From Aureibaculum algae (GTDB lineage: Bacteria > Bacteroidota > Bacteroidia > Flavobacteriales > Flavobacteriaceae): a DNA stretch of 64,000 nucleotides. Both the position numbers and the translations under genes were made by a program. The notes below the pieces were generated by a model that worked only from the letters and a program-made list of their open reading frames with translations, did no database searches and was not told the DNA's origin. The stretch's first letter is position 1. The number at the start of each line of letters is the position of its first letter. The stretch is from the NCBI RefSeq assembly GCF_006065315.1, contig NZ_CP040749.1, positions 2,742,501 through 2,806,500 on the forward strand, in the 5' to 3' direction. Positions 51,526 to 58,478 of the stretch are shown here, piece by piece.

Positions 51526-51548
51526 CAAAAACGTTTTACAACACCATA

Positions 51549-52992
51549 TCCTATGTAAAGCACTTTCCCGAGTCTTAGGTTAAATATACAATATTTTTCT
51601 TTTTTTTAATTCATGATATTATTTTTAGTGTTGAACTGTTGATTACGCTTTTTGCGTTATCAATAATTCAATGCTAGCTTTATAAAACTCCGCATCCTAT
51701 ATGTGGTATCCGTCTTTAGCGAATCCACCAGCATCTCTATGATGATTTTGGCAAACAAGGCAACTTGCTATAAATATGTGATAACTGTATTAGAGTTTCA
51801 CCTACGGTGTTTTGTTGTCCTATCTTTTGTGCCAATTTTATAATGAGTTTTAAGCTTGTTTTATGTTTTTATTTAACTAACTACACCTACTTCATAAGGA
51901 ATTTCAGTTCTAATTACTGCATGAATTCGACTCAAGAGTTTCCTCGCTACTTTTACCAATATGCGTTTGACATCTTTACCTGAATGTGACCGATAATAGG
52001 CCTGCATAACTGGATCAAAACGCAACGCTTGCCAAGTAGCTTCTACCAAATAACTACGCATTAGCCGATTTGCTCTTGGGGTTAACCCTGAAGTTTTGAG
52101 ATTATCTCCACTTTGGTGTACCCAGGGAACCAATCCTACATAACTGGCTAATTGTTTGAAATTTTTAAAACGCCTTAAATCACCCAATTCACATAATAAT
52201 CCACAAGCTACTATGCCTCCTACTCCCGGAACTGATCGTAATAAATAATAATCTTTCTTATAATGCTTACGACAATAGGCACGTAATTTTGTACTCACAT
52301 CTCGCTTTTGCTTATCTATATATTCATAGGTAATAAGACGTGTCTCAAAACAATAATCCATTGTAGGATATTCAAAAGTCAAATTTCTTAACCAATCTCT
52401 AAAATTATGAGACCAATGACTATTGTCAAATGGCTTTGGAATTTCAATCCCCAAATACAACAATTGCATCTTTATTTGAGTCTTTATTTTTCGATGTTCT
52501 TTAACCAGCTCATTTCTTCGACGAAACAAACATCTTAACTGCTCTCGTTCTATTGAAGGAACATGAATTCCTTTGAGTCGGCCATCCTTTAATTCTTTAC
52601 ATAACATACGTGCATCGATCTTGTCGGTCTTTTGAAACTGGGCCTTGGCTGGACGATGAACATCTGCAGGGTTAACAACCTTTGCATGCCATCCAAATGA
52701 AATAAAATGTCGATAATGACTAAAGCCACAACAACCCGATTCATAACAGCAATAAACAGTATATCCCTTAAAATGCCTATCCACATACTTTTTTAAACTA
52801 AATGCATCTGGTGGAATAGTTAACGATGATCCATCAAAAAGATCCGTTGCAGTACGAATTTTCCAACTTCGCTTGTGTACGTCAATTCCAATAAATAACT
52901 TTGATCTAGTAGTATCCTTTGTTTTCATAATAATAAGTTTTTGAACCTTAAAGTTATTAACTAAACTTTGGATACTGCTTTTACATGGTTGC
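51549..52992 (-). mobile_element. IS1111-group IS110-family element, copy 3
   Basis: 1444 bp, same ends as copies 1 and 2. The left target reads ACACCATA instead of ACACCGTA. Guide-like TACGGTGTT at 51803-51811. The gene-free stretch 51549-51872 is its non-coding end. Confidence 0.9.
51873..52928 (-). CDS. IS110-family (IS1111 group) transposase, copy 3
   Basis: 351 residues. Identical to the copies at 28102 and 43844 except for one Leu-to-Arg change (STKLLAYCRK versus STKLRAYCRK). DEDD and serine motifs intact. Confidence 0.95.
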   Translation of the reverse strand: MKTKDTTRSKLFIGIDVHKRSWKIRTATDLFDGSSLTIPPDAFSLKKYVDRHFKGYTVYCCYESGCCGFSHYRHFISFGWHAKVVNPADVHRPAKAQFQKTDKIDARMLCKELKDGRLKGIHVPSIEREQLRCLFRRRNELVKEHRKIKTQIKMQLLYLGIEIPKPFDNSHWSHNFRDWLRNLTFEYPTMDYCFETRLITYEYIDKQKRDVSTKLRAYCRKHYKKDYYLLRSVPGVGGIVACGLLCELGDLRRFKNFKQLASYVGLVPWVHQSGDNLKTSGLTPRANRLMRSYLVEATWQALRFDPVMQAYYRSHSGKDVKRILVKVARKLLSRIHAVIRTEIPYEVGVVS

Positions 52993-53118
52993 TAAAATTA
53001 ATTGCTGGTTCTAGCCTACTTACGAAAGTCCTCGCGGACTTTCTATCTGTGATTTATTTGCTAACTTTAGTGCTTAAAACACGCAACTAATCTTATACAA
53101 ACACGTTAACTGCAATTA

Positions 53119-53569
53119 TGACCCGTCCTGAATAAAGGCTACATAATTTTAAACATTATGTATAGAAATGACAAAGTAATTAGACGGTATTCAGAACCAT
53201 TTAAATTGAAAATATTAGCCGAACTTACCACCGGAAAACACACAAAGAGCGAACTTTGTAAACTCTACTCTATTGCACCAACAACAGTCAATGAGTGGAT
53301 TAAAAAGTACAATCGTAAAGACTTAATGAACACCAGAGTAAAAGTGGAAACAAAAGACGAAATATCTAGAATTAAAACCCTTCAAAAAGAAATTGAACAG
53401 CTAAAAAAACTACTACTTAAAAAGGATCTAGATGCTATGGTATTAGATTCTTACCTAGAAGTAGCTGCTGAAGATCTAGGATATAAATCTGTTGCTGAGC
53501 TAAAAAAAAAGCTAAGTATAAAGCCTTAATCAAAGCTAAAGAGAAATCTAAGGGATTTGCTTCTTTAAC
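53119..53569 (+). mobile_element. Truncated IS3-family element (left end and orfA)
   Basis: TGACCCGTCCTGAATAAAGG left end, complete orfA and about 40 bp of orfB, then the sequence stops matching the full copy (29350) at GGGATTTGCTTCTTTA. A second left-end fragment (TGACCCGTCCTGAAATAAGG, 53571-53600) follows directly in the same orientation. Confidence 0.8.
53158..53529 (+). CDS. IS3-family OrfA, orphaned
   Basis: 123 residues, closely similar to the OrfA at 29389 (HTH and zipper identical in long stretches, divergent in the last 35 residues). Its orfB partner is missing, so no active transposase can be made. Differences from the full copy show that it came from a related but distinct element. 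Confidence 0.85.
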   Translation: MYRNDKVIRRYSEPFKLKILAELTTGKHTKSELCKLYSIAPTTVNEWIKKYNRKDLMNTRVKVETKDEISRIKTLQKEIEQLKKLLLKKDLDAMVLDSYLEVAAEDLGYKSVAELKKKLSIKP

Positions 53570-53723
53570 ATGACCCGTCCTGAAATAAGGCTACATAATT
53601 TGCAACAAGTTTGCATTAAAATAATAGTATTAGACTAATATGAATTATTGTATACTTATTGAAGTTTTGCACTTTTCTAAAGTTTACGTATTTTAGACAA
53701 ACGGTTAAAAATAATCTGTAAAA

Positions 53724-54230
53724 ATGACACCAATAGAACTGGATATTCAAAAAATAGATAATATCAGTAAACAGAAGGAACAAGAAAATCTAAAGTTTCG
53801 TACTTTTCTAAAAGGACAAGATGATGTAAAATTGGATAGGATTGTGCATAGGTTGAATAAGTGTGTAGAAAGTCAAATTGACTGTACCGATTGTGGAAAT
53901 TGTTGTAAAAATTTGAGGCCCTGTGTTAATAGTATGGAAATTGACACCCTGAAGTCAATTGATAAAGTTTCGCGAGAATATTTTGTAGAAAATTTTATTG
54001 AACAAAATGAATTAGAAGATATTAAATTTCTAAAAGGCACCCCCTGTAAGTATTTAATTGATAAAAAATGTTCTATTTATGATGTTAGACCAAATGATTG
54101 TAAATCTTACCCACATATTAATAAAAAAAAATTTAATTCAAGAACTTGGGGTATTATTGAAAATTACGCGATTTGCCCAATTGTTTTCAATGTGATTGAA
54201 AGATTAAAAACGGAATTAAGATTTAGATAA
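53724..54230 (+). CDS. YkgJ-family cysteine cluster protein
   Basis: 168 residues. The family signature CTDCGNCCKN lies at residues about 56-65, with CKYLIDKKCSIYDVRPNDCKSYPH (further Cys) and a late Cys in NYAICPIVFNV. The eight or so cysteines probably bind zinc or an iron-sulfur cluster. The function of YkgJ proteins is unknown. It lies after the last attC-like site and before the second att copy, so it is fixed cargo of element 1 rather than a cassette. Confidence 0.88.
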   Translation: MTPIELDIQKIDNISKQKEQENLKFRTFLKGQDDVKLDRIVHRLNKCVESQIDCTDCGNCCKNLRPCVNSMEIDTLKSIDKVSREYFVENFIEQNELEDIKFLKGTPCKYLIDKKCSIYDVRPNDCKSYPHINKKKFNSRTWGIIENYAICPIVFNVIERLKTELRFR

Positions 54231-54543
54231 TTTTTTAAATATAATGATAATTGCAACCTGACCGTTAATAATAATAATAATAATAATAATACGCAATCGC
54301 GAAGCGATTTCTTGAGTCTAACGGGTATTTCCATACATTAATCTGTTGATCTATTCAAGTCCATTAATCATTAATCCTAATTAATTTTCAAACCATTAAA
54401 TATATTTTTATCTTTATACCTGTAAAAACGAATAGATTTTGTTTTTAAATAGTTCTTTTTGACTTTAGTGTGTAATTCGGTGAACGCATACAGTTAAAAG
54501 TGTTTTAAAATTATGATATACAGGGTGTTACGTATTTTTATTT
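54231..54543. other. Gene-free right end of element 1
   Basis: Contains a (TAA)n microsatellite of nine or so units (54264-54290), a small AATCGC-GAA-GCGATT hairpin (54295-54309) and the arm-like GTGTGTAATTCGGTG (54468-54482). No gene supported. Confidence 0.6.
54468..54482. promoter_or_regulatory. Putative arm-type site, right end of element 1
   Basis: GTGTGTAATTCGGTG, 14 of 15 bases shared with 16623-16637, 62 bases inside the att copy. Confidence 0.45.
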
Positions 54544-54560
54544 AATCCTGCCACCCCGAC
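54544..54560. repeat. Attachment site copy 2 (junction of elements 1 and 2)
   Basis: AATCCTGCCACCCCGAC, exact 17-bp copy of the tRNA-Pro 3' end, followed by a hairpin and the second integrase gene in the same order as at 16504. Confidence 0.9.
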
Positions 54561-54583
54561 TTTTTAACAAATCAATTAGTAAC

Positions 54584-54617
54584 AAAAACTTGATAATCGT
54601 ATGATTATCAAGTTTTT
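54584..54617 (+). terminator. Hairpin behind att copy 2
   Basis: AAAAACTTGATAATC / GATTATCAAGTTTTT perfect 15-bp stem with loop GTAT; shares the GATAATCGTATGATTATC-type core with the hairpin at 16543. Confidence 0.75.
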
Positions 54618-54666
54618 GCAGTTTTAGAACTATCATTTAATTTGAATTGATTTAGTTAAAAAAGTG

Positions 54667-54714
54667 ACCTATTCGGTTACCTTTTTATAAATCCCATAAA
54701 AAAGGTAACCGAAT
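54667..54714. promoter_or_regulatory. Putative arm-type sites, left end of element 2
   Basis: ACCTATTCGGTTACC (54667-54681) and the inverted GGTAACCGAAT (54704-54714) upstream of the integrase gene. The first is repeated exactly at 61836-61850, just inside the other end of element 2. Confidence 0.55.
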
Positions 54715-54765
54715 TGTTAAGATTTGACTTTTGTTTTAATGTTCAATTTTTTAAAACAAAAACGT

Positions 54766-56001
54766 ATGAAAACCACAAACACATTCAGTATTCTATTTTG
54801 GTTAAAACTTGCAAATGCTAAAAATGGAAAGGCAACGCTTTATGCCCGAATTACAGTAAATGGTAAACGAGCAGAGTTATCTCTAAAGAGAAAAGTCACT
54901 ATTTCTAATTGGAATCCTCAAAAGACTAGATTAAAAGGCTCTAGTGATGAAGCCAGACTTATCAATAATTATCTTGAACAGGTCAATGCCCAACTTTTTC
55001 AAACCTATCAAAAGTTAAAGAACGAAAAGAAATTAGTTACCGCTAGTATCATTAAAGGCCAATTTTCTGGGGATGAAAACCGTCACGCTCTATCTGATAT
55101 TATTGAATATCATAATGAGCATATGAAATCTACATTACGTTGGGGAACGCAAAAGAACTACTTTACAACCCATAAGTATATTTTCCTTTTTCTTAAACAA
55201 AAACATAAAACATCAGATATGTTCTTGTCTGAACTTGGTTATAAATTCATTATTGATTTTGAACGCTTTTTAAGACATCAAAAGTCTATGGGCAACAATA
55301 CCGTAATGAAACACATAGAACGATTACGTAAAATGATTACACTAGCTTACAAGATGGAATGGATAGACAAAGACCCGTTCCTTAATTTCGAAGCTAAATA
55401 CGAAAAAAAGGAAAGAACATTTTTAACCCTTGAAGAATTACAGGCTATTGAAAAGAAAAAATTTAATATTCTAAGGTTACAACTCATTAAAGACCTCTTT
55501 GTATTTAGTTGCTATACAGGATTGTCTTATGGGGATGTTATGGGTTTAACCATTAATAGTTTATGTATTGGAATCGATAAAAAGCGATGGATATATTTAC
55601 AAAGACAAAAGACCAGTATTCCCGTTAAGATTCCATTATTAACCAAAGCATTAGAAATAATCGAAAAATACAAGCTTTACCCCTCCTCCATTAATAAAGA
55701 GAGCTTGTTTCCTACTATTTCTAATCAGAAACTAAATTCTTACTTAAAAGAAATAGCGGATGTATGCGGTATAACGAAGAACTTAACGTTTCATATTGCC
55801 AGACATACTTTTGCTACAACAGTAACTTTAAGTAATGGCGTTCCCATAGAAACTGTATCAAAATTATTAGGTCATTCTAAAATTACAACTACCCAAATAT
55901 ATGCGAAAGTAATTGAAAGAAAAGTTAGTGATGATATGCAGAAACTTCATGATGTGTTTGAAAACACCAAAACAAACGAAACAAATGCCAAGCAACAATA
56001 A
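54766..56001 (+). CDS. Tyrosine integrase of element 2
   Basis: 411 residues from the ATG at 54766, chosen by alignment with integrase 1 (MKTTNTFSILFWLK versus MQKNSTFGVIFFTRK); 14 extra codons upstream are possible. Arm-binding domain ARITVNGKRAELSLKRKVTISNWNP, core-binding domain, and catalytic HIARHTFATTVTLSNGVPIETVSKLLGHSKITTTQIYAKV with Tyr nucleophile. Box I reads CYTGLSYGDV, again with Ser in place of Arg. It probably integrates at the same tRNA-Pro site, which would explain the tandem arrangement. Confidence 0.93.
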   Translation: MKTTNTFSILFWLKLANAKNGKATLYARITVNGKRAELSLKRKVTISNWNPQKTRLKGSSDEARLINNYLEQVNAQLFQTYQKLKNEKKLVTASIIKGQFSGDENRHALSDIIEYHNEHMKSTLRWGTQKNYFTTHKYIFLFLKQKHKTSDMFLSELGYKFIIDFERFLRHQKSMGNNTVMKHIERLRKMITLAYKMEWIDKDPFLNFEAKYEKKERTFLTLEELQAIEKKKFNILRLQLIKDLFVFSCYTGLSYGDVMGLTINSLCIGIDKKRWIYLQRQKTSIPVKIPLLTKALEIIEKYKLYPSSINKESLFPTISNQKLNSYLKEIADVCGITKNLTFHIARHTFATTVTLSNGVPIETVSKLLGHSKITTTQIYAKVIERKVSDDMQKLHDVFENTKTNETNAKQQ

Positions 56002-56004
56002 ACG

Positions 56005-56088
56005 TTTTTAAACTTGTGGATTTAGAGGCTGGTGTATGTGGATGAGAATCCACCAGTTTAAAAATGAACCAAATCCGCCTGAGCGGAT
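56005..56088. repeat. Conserved double-hairpin element behind integrase 2
   Basis: Arms 56005-56022 and 56047-56064 match those at 18210/18252 exactly; the short second stem replaces the longer stem of the element 1 copy. Confidence 0.55.
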
Positions 56089-56389
56089 GCGGTAGCTTTT
56101 ACTCCTTTCAGATTGACATAAAAAGCAATAAATTTTACAAATTGTTACAATTTTGCTGTAAAAAATTACCTGTTTCTAGGGCGTTTAGAGTTTTTTACAG
56201 TAAAAATGGTAAAAAGATATCTTGAGAAATGGAATTAAAGTGCTGTAGGGCAATGGATTATAGAAAAGTAACATCGCGAAGCGTGTTACCCTCTTGCTCT
56301 TCCCTTAGTTTTGTAAACACACTTTATATAGAGATTTTTTTATGATAGTAAGTACTTGTAATCAGTAACTTTATATCGGGGGAAAACTC

Positions 56390-56645
56390 TCAATAATTAT
56401 AATTTGTGACCAAACTGATAAGGGCGAATTATACGCTTCTCAAAGTTCTAAGACTTATGCTTTATTTGATAAAAGCCCATATCAGTTATCTTCGGACCGG
56501 CATCAGATGGAAATTCAGGTTTTAAGACCTATTATCAGTGGTTCGATGGTTATCTGGATACTGGTCGTTTATCTAATCTTATTCGTTATGAACAAAATAA
56601 AGCATGGCATTACCTTACTAGAAGTGAGGATTATTGTTGCTTAAA
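56390..56645 (+). pseudogene. Possible decayed protein-coding region
   Basis: One frame reads CDQTDKGELYASQSSKTYALFDKSP and, after a shift near 56505, another reads DGNSGFKTYYQWFDGYLDTGR, then LSNLIRYEQNKAWHYLTRSEDYCC. Both look protein-like, but no single open frame joins them. A 45-codon ATG frame at 56507-56644 with a membrane-like segment overlaps and is an alternative. Parent family not recognised. Confidence 0.3.
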
Positions 56646-56695
56646 ATTTAAAATTTTCTTTAACTTGCCTACAATAATATTGCTAATTAAAACGC

Positions 56696-57364
56696 ATGAA
56701 GAAAATATTGAAAATTTTAATTATTGAAGACTATAAGATGGTTGTTAATGGATACGAAACACTTTTAAAACATACCGATTTTGGATGTGAATTCAAAATA
56801 GATATTGCATATAACTGCACAGATGCCCACACTAAAATTGAACAATCTTCAAAAGGAAAAAGTTATGACATCATTTTTTTGGACATTCAATTACCTGCTT
56901 CTACAGACGGTAAACTTTTATCAGGAGAAGATTTGGGCATTAAAATAAATAAATTATTGCCCGATGCTAAAATTTTAGTAAACACTTTTTTAACCGATAA
57001 TTACAGGCTTTTCAATATTCTGAAGAGTATAAAGCCCAATGCAATGTTGACCAAAAACGAGGCTGGCTCTGAAGAAATAGTAGAAGCCTTAAAATCAATA
57101 ATCAATGGCAATTTATATTATAGCAACTTCATATTAAAGTTACTTAACAATGATGATTATGGTAAATATAAAATCGATAAAACGGACAGACAATTACTTT
57201 ATCAACTTTCTTTGGGTACTAAAATGAAGGATCTTCCAAACTTTTTACCATTGGAAATGGCAGGAATTGAAAAAAGAAAAAGGCGTCTTAAAAGAATTTT
57301 TAATATAAAAACCACAGGCAATAAAGAATTGTTAGGTGTTGCTAAGGAAAAAGGTTTTATTTAA
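56696..57364 (+). CDS. Orphan response regulator (NarL/FixJ type)
   Basis: 222 residues. Receiver domain KILIIEDYKMVVNGYETLLKHT with the phosphoacceptor Asp in YDIIFLDIQLP (about residue 62), Thr/Ser-Lys region LVNTFLTDNYRL and MLTKNEAG. A C-terminal LuxR-like HTH with DRQLLYQLSLGTKMKDLPNFLPLEMAGIEKRKRRLKRIF. There is no histidine kinase gene in the window. Located upstream of the peptide export genes, which it may regulate; in quorum-type systems such a regulator responds to the exported peptide. Confidence 0.85.
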   Translation: MKKILKILIIEDYKMVVNGYETLLKHTDFGCEFKIDIAYNCTDAHTKIEQSSKGKSYDIIFLDIQLPASTDGKLLSGEDLGIKINKLLPDAKILVNTFLTDNYRLFNILKSIKPNAMLTKNEAGSEEIVEALKSIINGNLYYSNFILKLLNNDDYGKYKIDKTDRQLLYQLSLGTKMKDLPNFLPLEMAGIEKRKRRLKRIFNIKTTGNKELLGVAKEKGFI

Positions 57365-57524
57365 ACGTATCCAAGTCTTTGGATAAGGTGGTTTTGCCTT
57401 ACCACATACAAGGTATATTTGAGAATAGTTTTTATAGCTTAGCATAAGTTTAAATAAACATTAGGAGGGAAGACCTAGTTTAGAGTAACTAAATTACCTA
57501 TCCTATTTATATATCAATAAATTT

Positions 57525-58151
57525 TTGAACACAAAACATCTCAATTACTATTGGATTATTCCAATACTTCTACTTTTAATATTTCTATTTGAATATTATA
57601 TGACGTTGAGTTATATGGAAGAAATGTATAAATATACGAATGCAGAAGTACGGACAGAAGCAATAATCCAACAAAAGAATAGCTTTTATATAAAATTCAT
57701 ACAAGATTTGGTCTTTATTGTTTTACAATTTATAGGTTGCTTTATTTGTTTAAATATTGGACTGTTGTTTTTTAATTATAAGGTGAAAATTAAAAATATT
57801 TTAAAGGCTATTACAGTCAGTTTTTTGGCAATAGTAATTGTCCAAATAGTGGTTATTGGTATTGTTAAATTTAGCAACCTAACGTTTACGGTTGGATCTT
57901 TGCAAAGTATTGAAGATAAATTATATGTAACAAATTATATTAATAACCTAAATATACCAACTTATTTGTTAATGCCATTAGATATAATTAGTTTAACTCA
58001 TATTGTTTTTGTTTTGTTATTGGCGTATGCTATTAAATTATTGATTAAGAAGAATTACTTAAAGTCTTTGATTTTTACTGCAAAAACATACGGGGTTGGT
58101 GTTGCAATATGGTTTGTGTTTGCCATGGTAATGGAAATGAATTTTAACTAA
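57525..58151 (+). CDS. Multi-helix membrane protein of unknown function
   Basis: 208 residues from a TTG at 57525; the next in-frame Met would cut into the first membrane helix (WIIPILLLLIFLFEYYMTLSYM), so TTG is preferred. About five transmembrane helices are predicted. It lies between the response regulator and the leader peptide gene, a position where immunity or pheromone-processing membrane proteins are often found; no family signature supports a specific role. Confidence 0.6.
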   Translation: MNTKHLNYYWIIPILLLLIFLFEYYMTLSYMEEMYKYTNAEVRTEAIIQQKNSFYIKFIQDLVFIVLQFIGCFICLNIGLLFFNYKVKIKNILKAITVSFLAIVIVQIVVIGIVKFSNLTFTVGSLQSIEDKLYVTNYINNLNIPTYLLMPLDIISLTHIVFVLLLAYAIKLLIKKNYLKSLIFTAKTYGVGVAIWFVFAMVMEMNFN

Positions 58152-58244
58152 CTATCAATATTAGGTCTAGATAGAAAAGGTTTGCTTATATAACCTTCAC
58201 AAAAAAATAAGAAAAATTTAATATTAATTTAAACTTTTAAAATT

Positions 58245-58418
58245 ATGAAAGAATTATCTTTAGAAAAATTAGAAAACCTTGAAGGAGGAAAGTTTTGGGG
58301 AAAAGAAGATGTGAATGTATATTCAGAAGATGGGTGTACTAAAACAACATATCGTAGACGTTATGCCTTTTGGATAAAATATGATTCGGAACCAATAGAT
58401 GTTCAATACATTTGTTAA
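58245..58418 (+). CDS. Double-glycine leader peptide precursor (bacteriocin or signal peptide)
   Basis: 57 residues. The leader MKELSLEKLENLEGG is a textbook double-glycine leader (LxxLEKLxGG-type), with predicted cleavage after Gly15. The 42-residue core starts KFWGKEDVNVY, is rich in aromatic and basic residues (TTYRRRYAFWIKY) and has two Cys (31 and 57, the last residue) that could form a disulfide. A hairpin terminator follows, then the secreted protein and the C39-peptidase ABC exporter that would cleave the leader and export the core. Whether the product kills neighbours or acts as a signal is unknown. Confidence 0.75.
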   Translation: MKELSLEKLENLEGGKFWGKEDVNVYSEDGCTKTTYRRRYAFWIKYDSEPIDVQYIC

Positions 58419-58427
58419 TTTAACTCT

Positions 58428-58467
58428 AAAAGAGGTTGTAAAAGAATAAATAGACAGCCTCTTTTTT
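58428..58467 (+). terminator. Attenuating terminator between peptide gene and exporter genes
   Basis: AAAAGAGGTTGT / ACAGCCTCTTTT (one G-T pair), 14-nt loop, T-rich tail. Partial read-through would give more precursor than exporter. Confidence 0.7.
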
Positions 58468-58478
58468 ATTAAAAATTT

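Larger units (their letters stand above)
20223..53112 (+). other. Integron-like gene cassette array interrupted by insertion sequences
   Basis: At least twelve units, each beginning GTT(G/A)... and ending with a hairpin site whose left core is the reverse complement of the unit's own first bases. Pairs seen: 20223/20877, 21003/21708, 22054/22800, 23175/23838, 25728/27762, 29336/31460, 31585/33580, 36695/37567, 37755/38450, 38513/40409, 42192/43504, 49128/51533. A last site ends at 53105 without a following partner. Cassette genes are short and functionally unrelated, mostly on the plus strand, as in chromosomal integrons. Confidence 0.7.
51533..53112. repeat. attC-like site 13, split by an IS1111-type element
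   Basis: GTTTTACAACACCATA (51533-51548) and TAAAATTAATTGCTGG ... ACAAACACGTTAACTGCA (52993-53114 area), interior perfect hairpin GAAAGTCC-TCGC-GGACTTTC. The left core complements GTTGTAAAAC at 49128. Last recognisable site of the array. Confidence 0.7.
56002..56695. other. Non-coding region behind integrase 2, with conserved hairpins and a decayed reading frame
   Basis: 56005-56064 is the same 18-bp-arm inverted repeat as 18210-18269; ATCCGC-CTGA-GCGGAT (56073-56088) is the second hairpin. About 56390-56640 looks like a broken coding region (separate entry). No intact gene of useful size is seen. Confidence 0.6.

Noticed and set aside
20182-53112. Canonical integron with standard attC sites
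   Set aside because: Cores do not fit RYYYAAC/GTTRRRY and the recombinase lacks the IntI-specific insertion, so I describe it only as integron-like.
54264-54290. (TAA)n tract as a phase-variable switch
   Set aside because: It lies in a gene-free region between a YkgJ stop codon and an att site, with no gene or promoter to switch.
16737-56001. Ser in place of the first catalytic Arg as evidence that the integrases are dead
   Set aside because: The same change is known in active Bacteroidetes integrases of the IntDOT type, so it does not imply loss of function.
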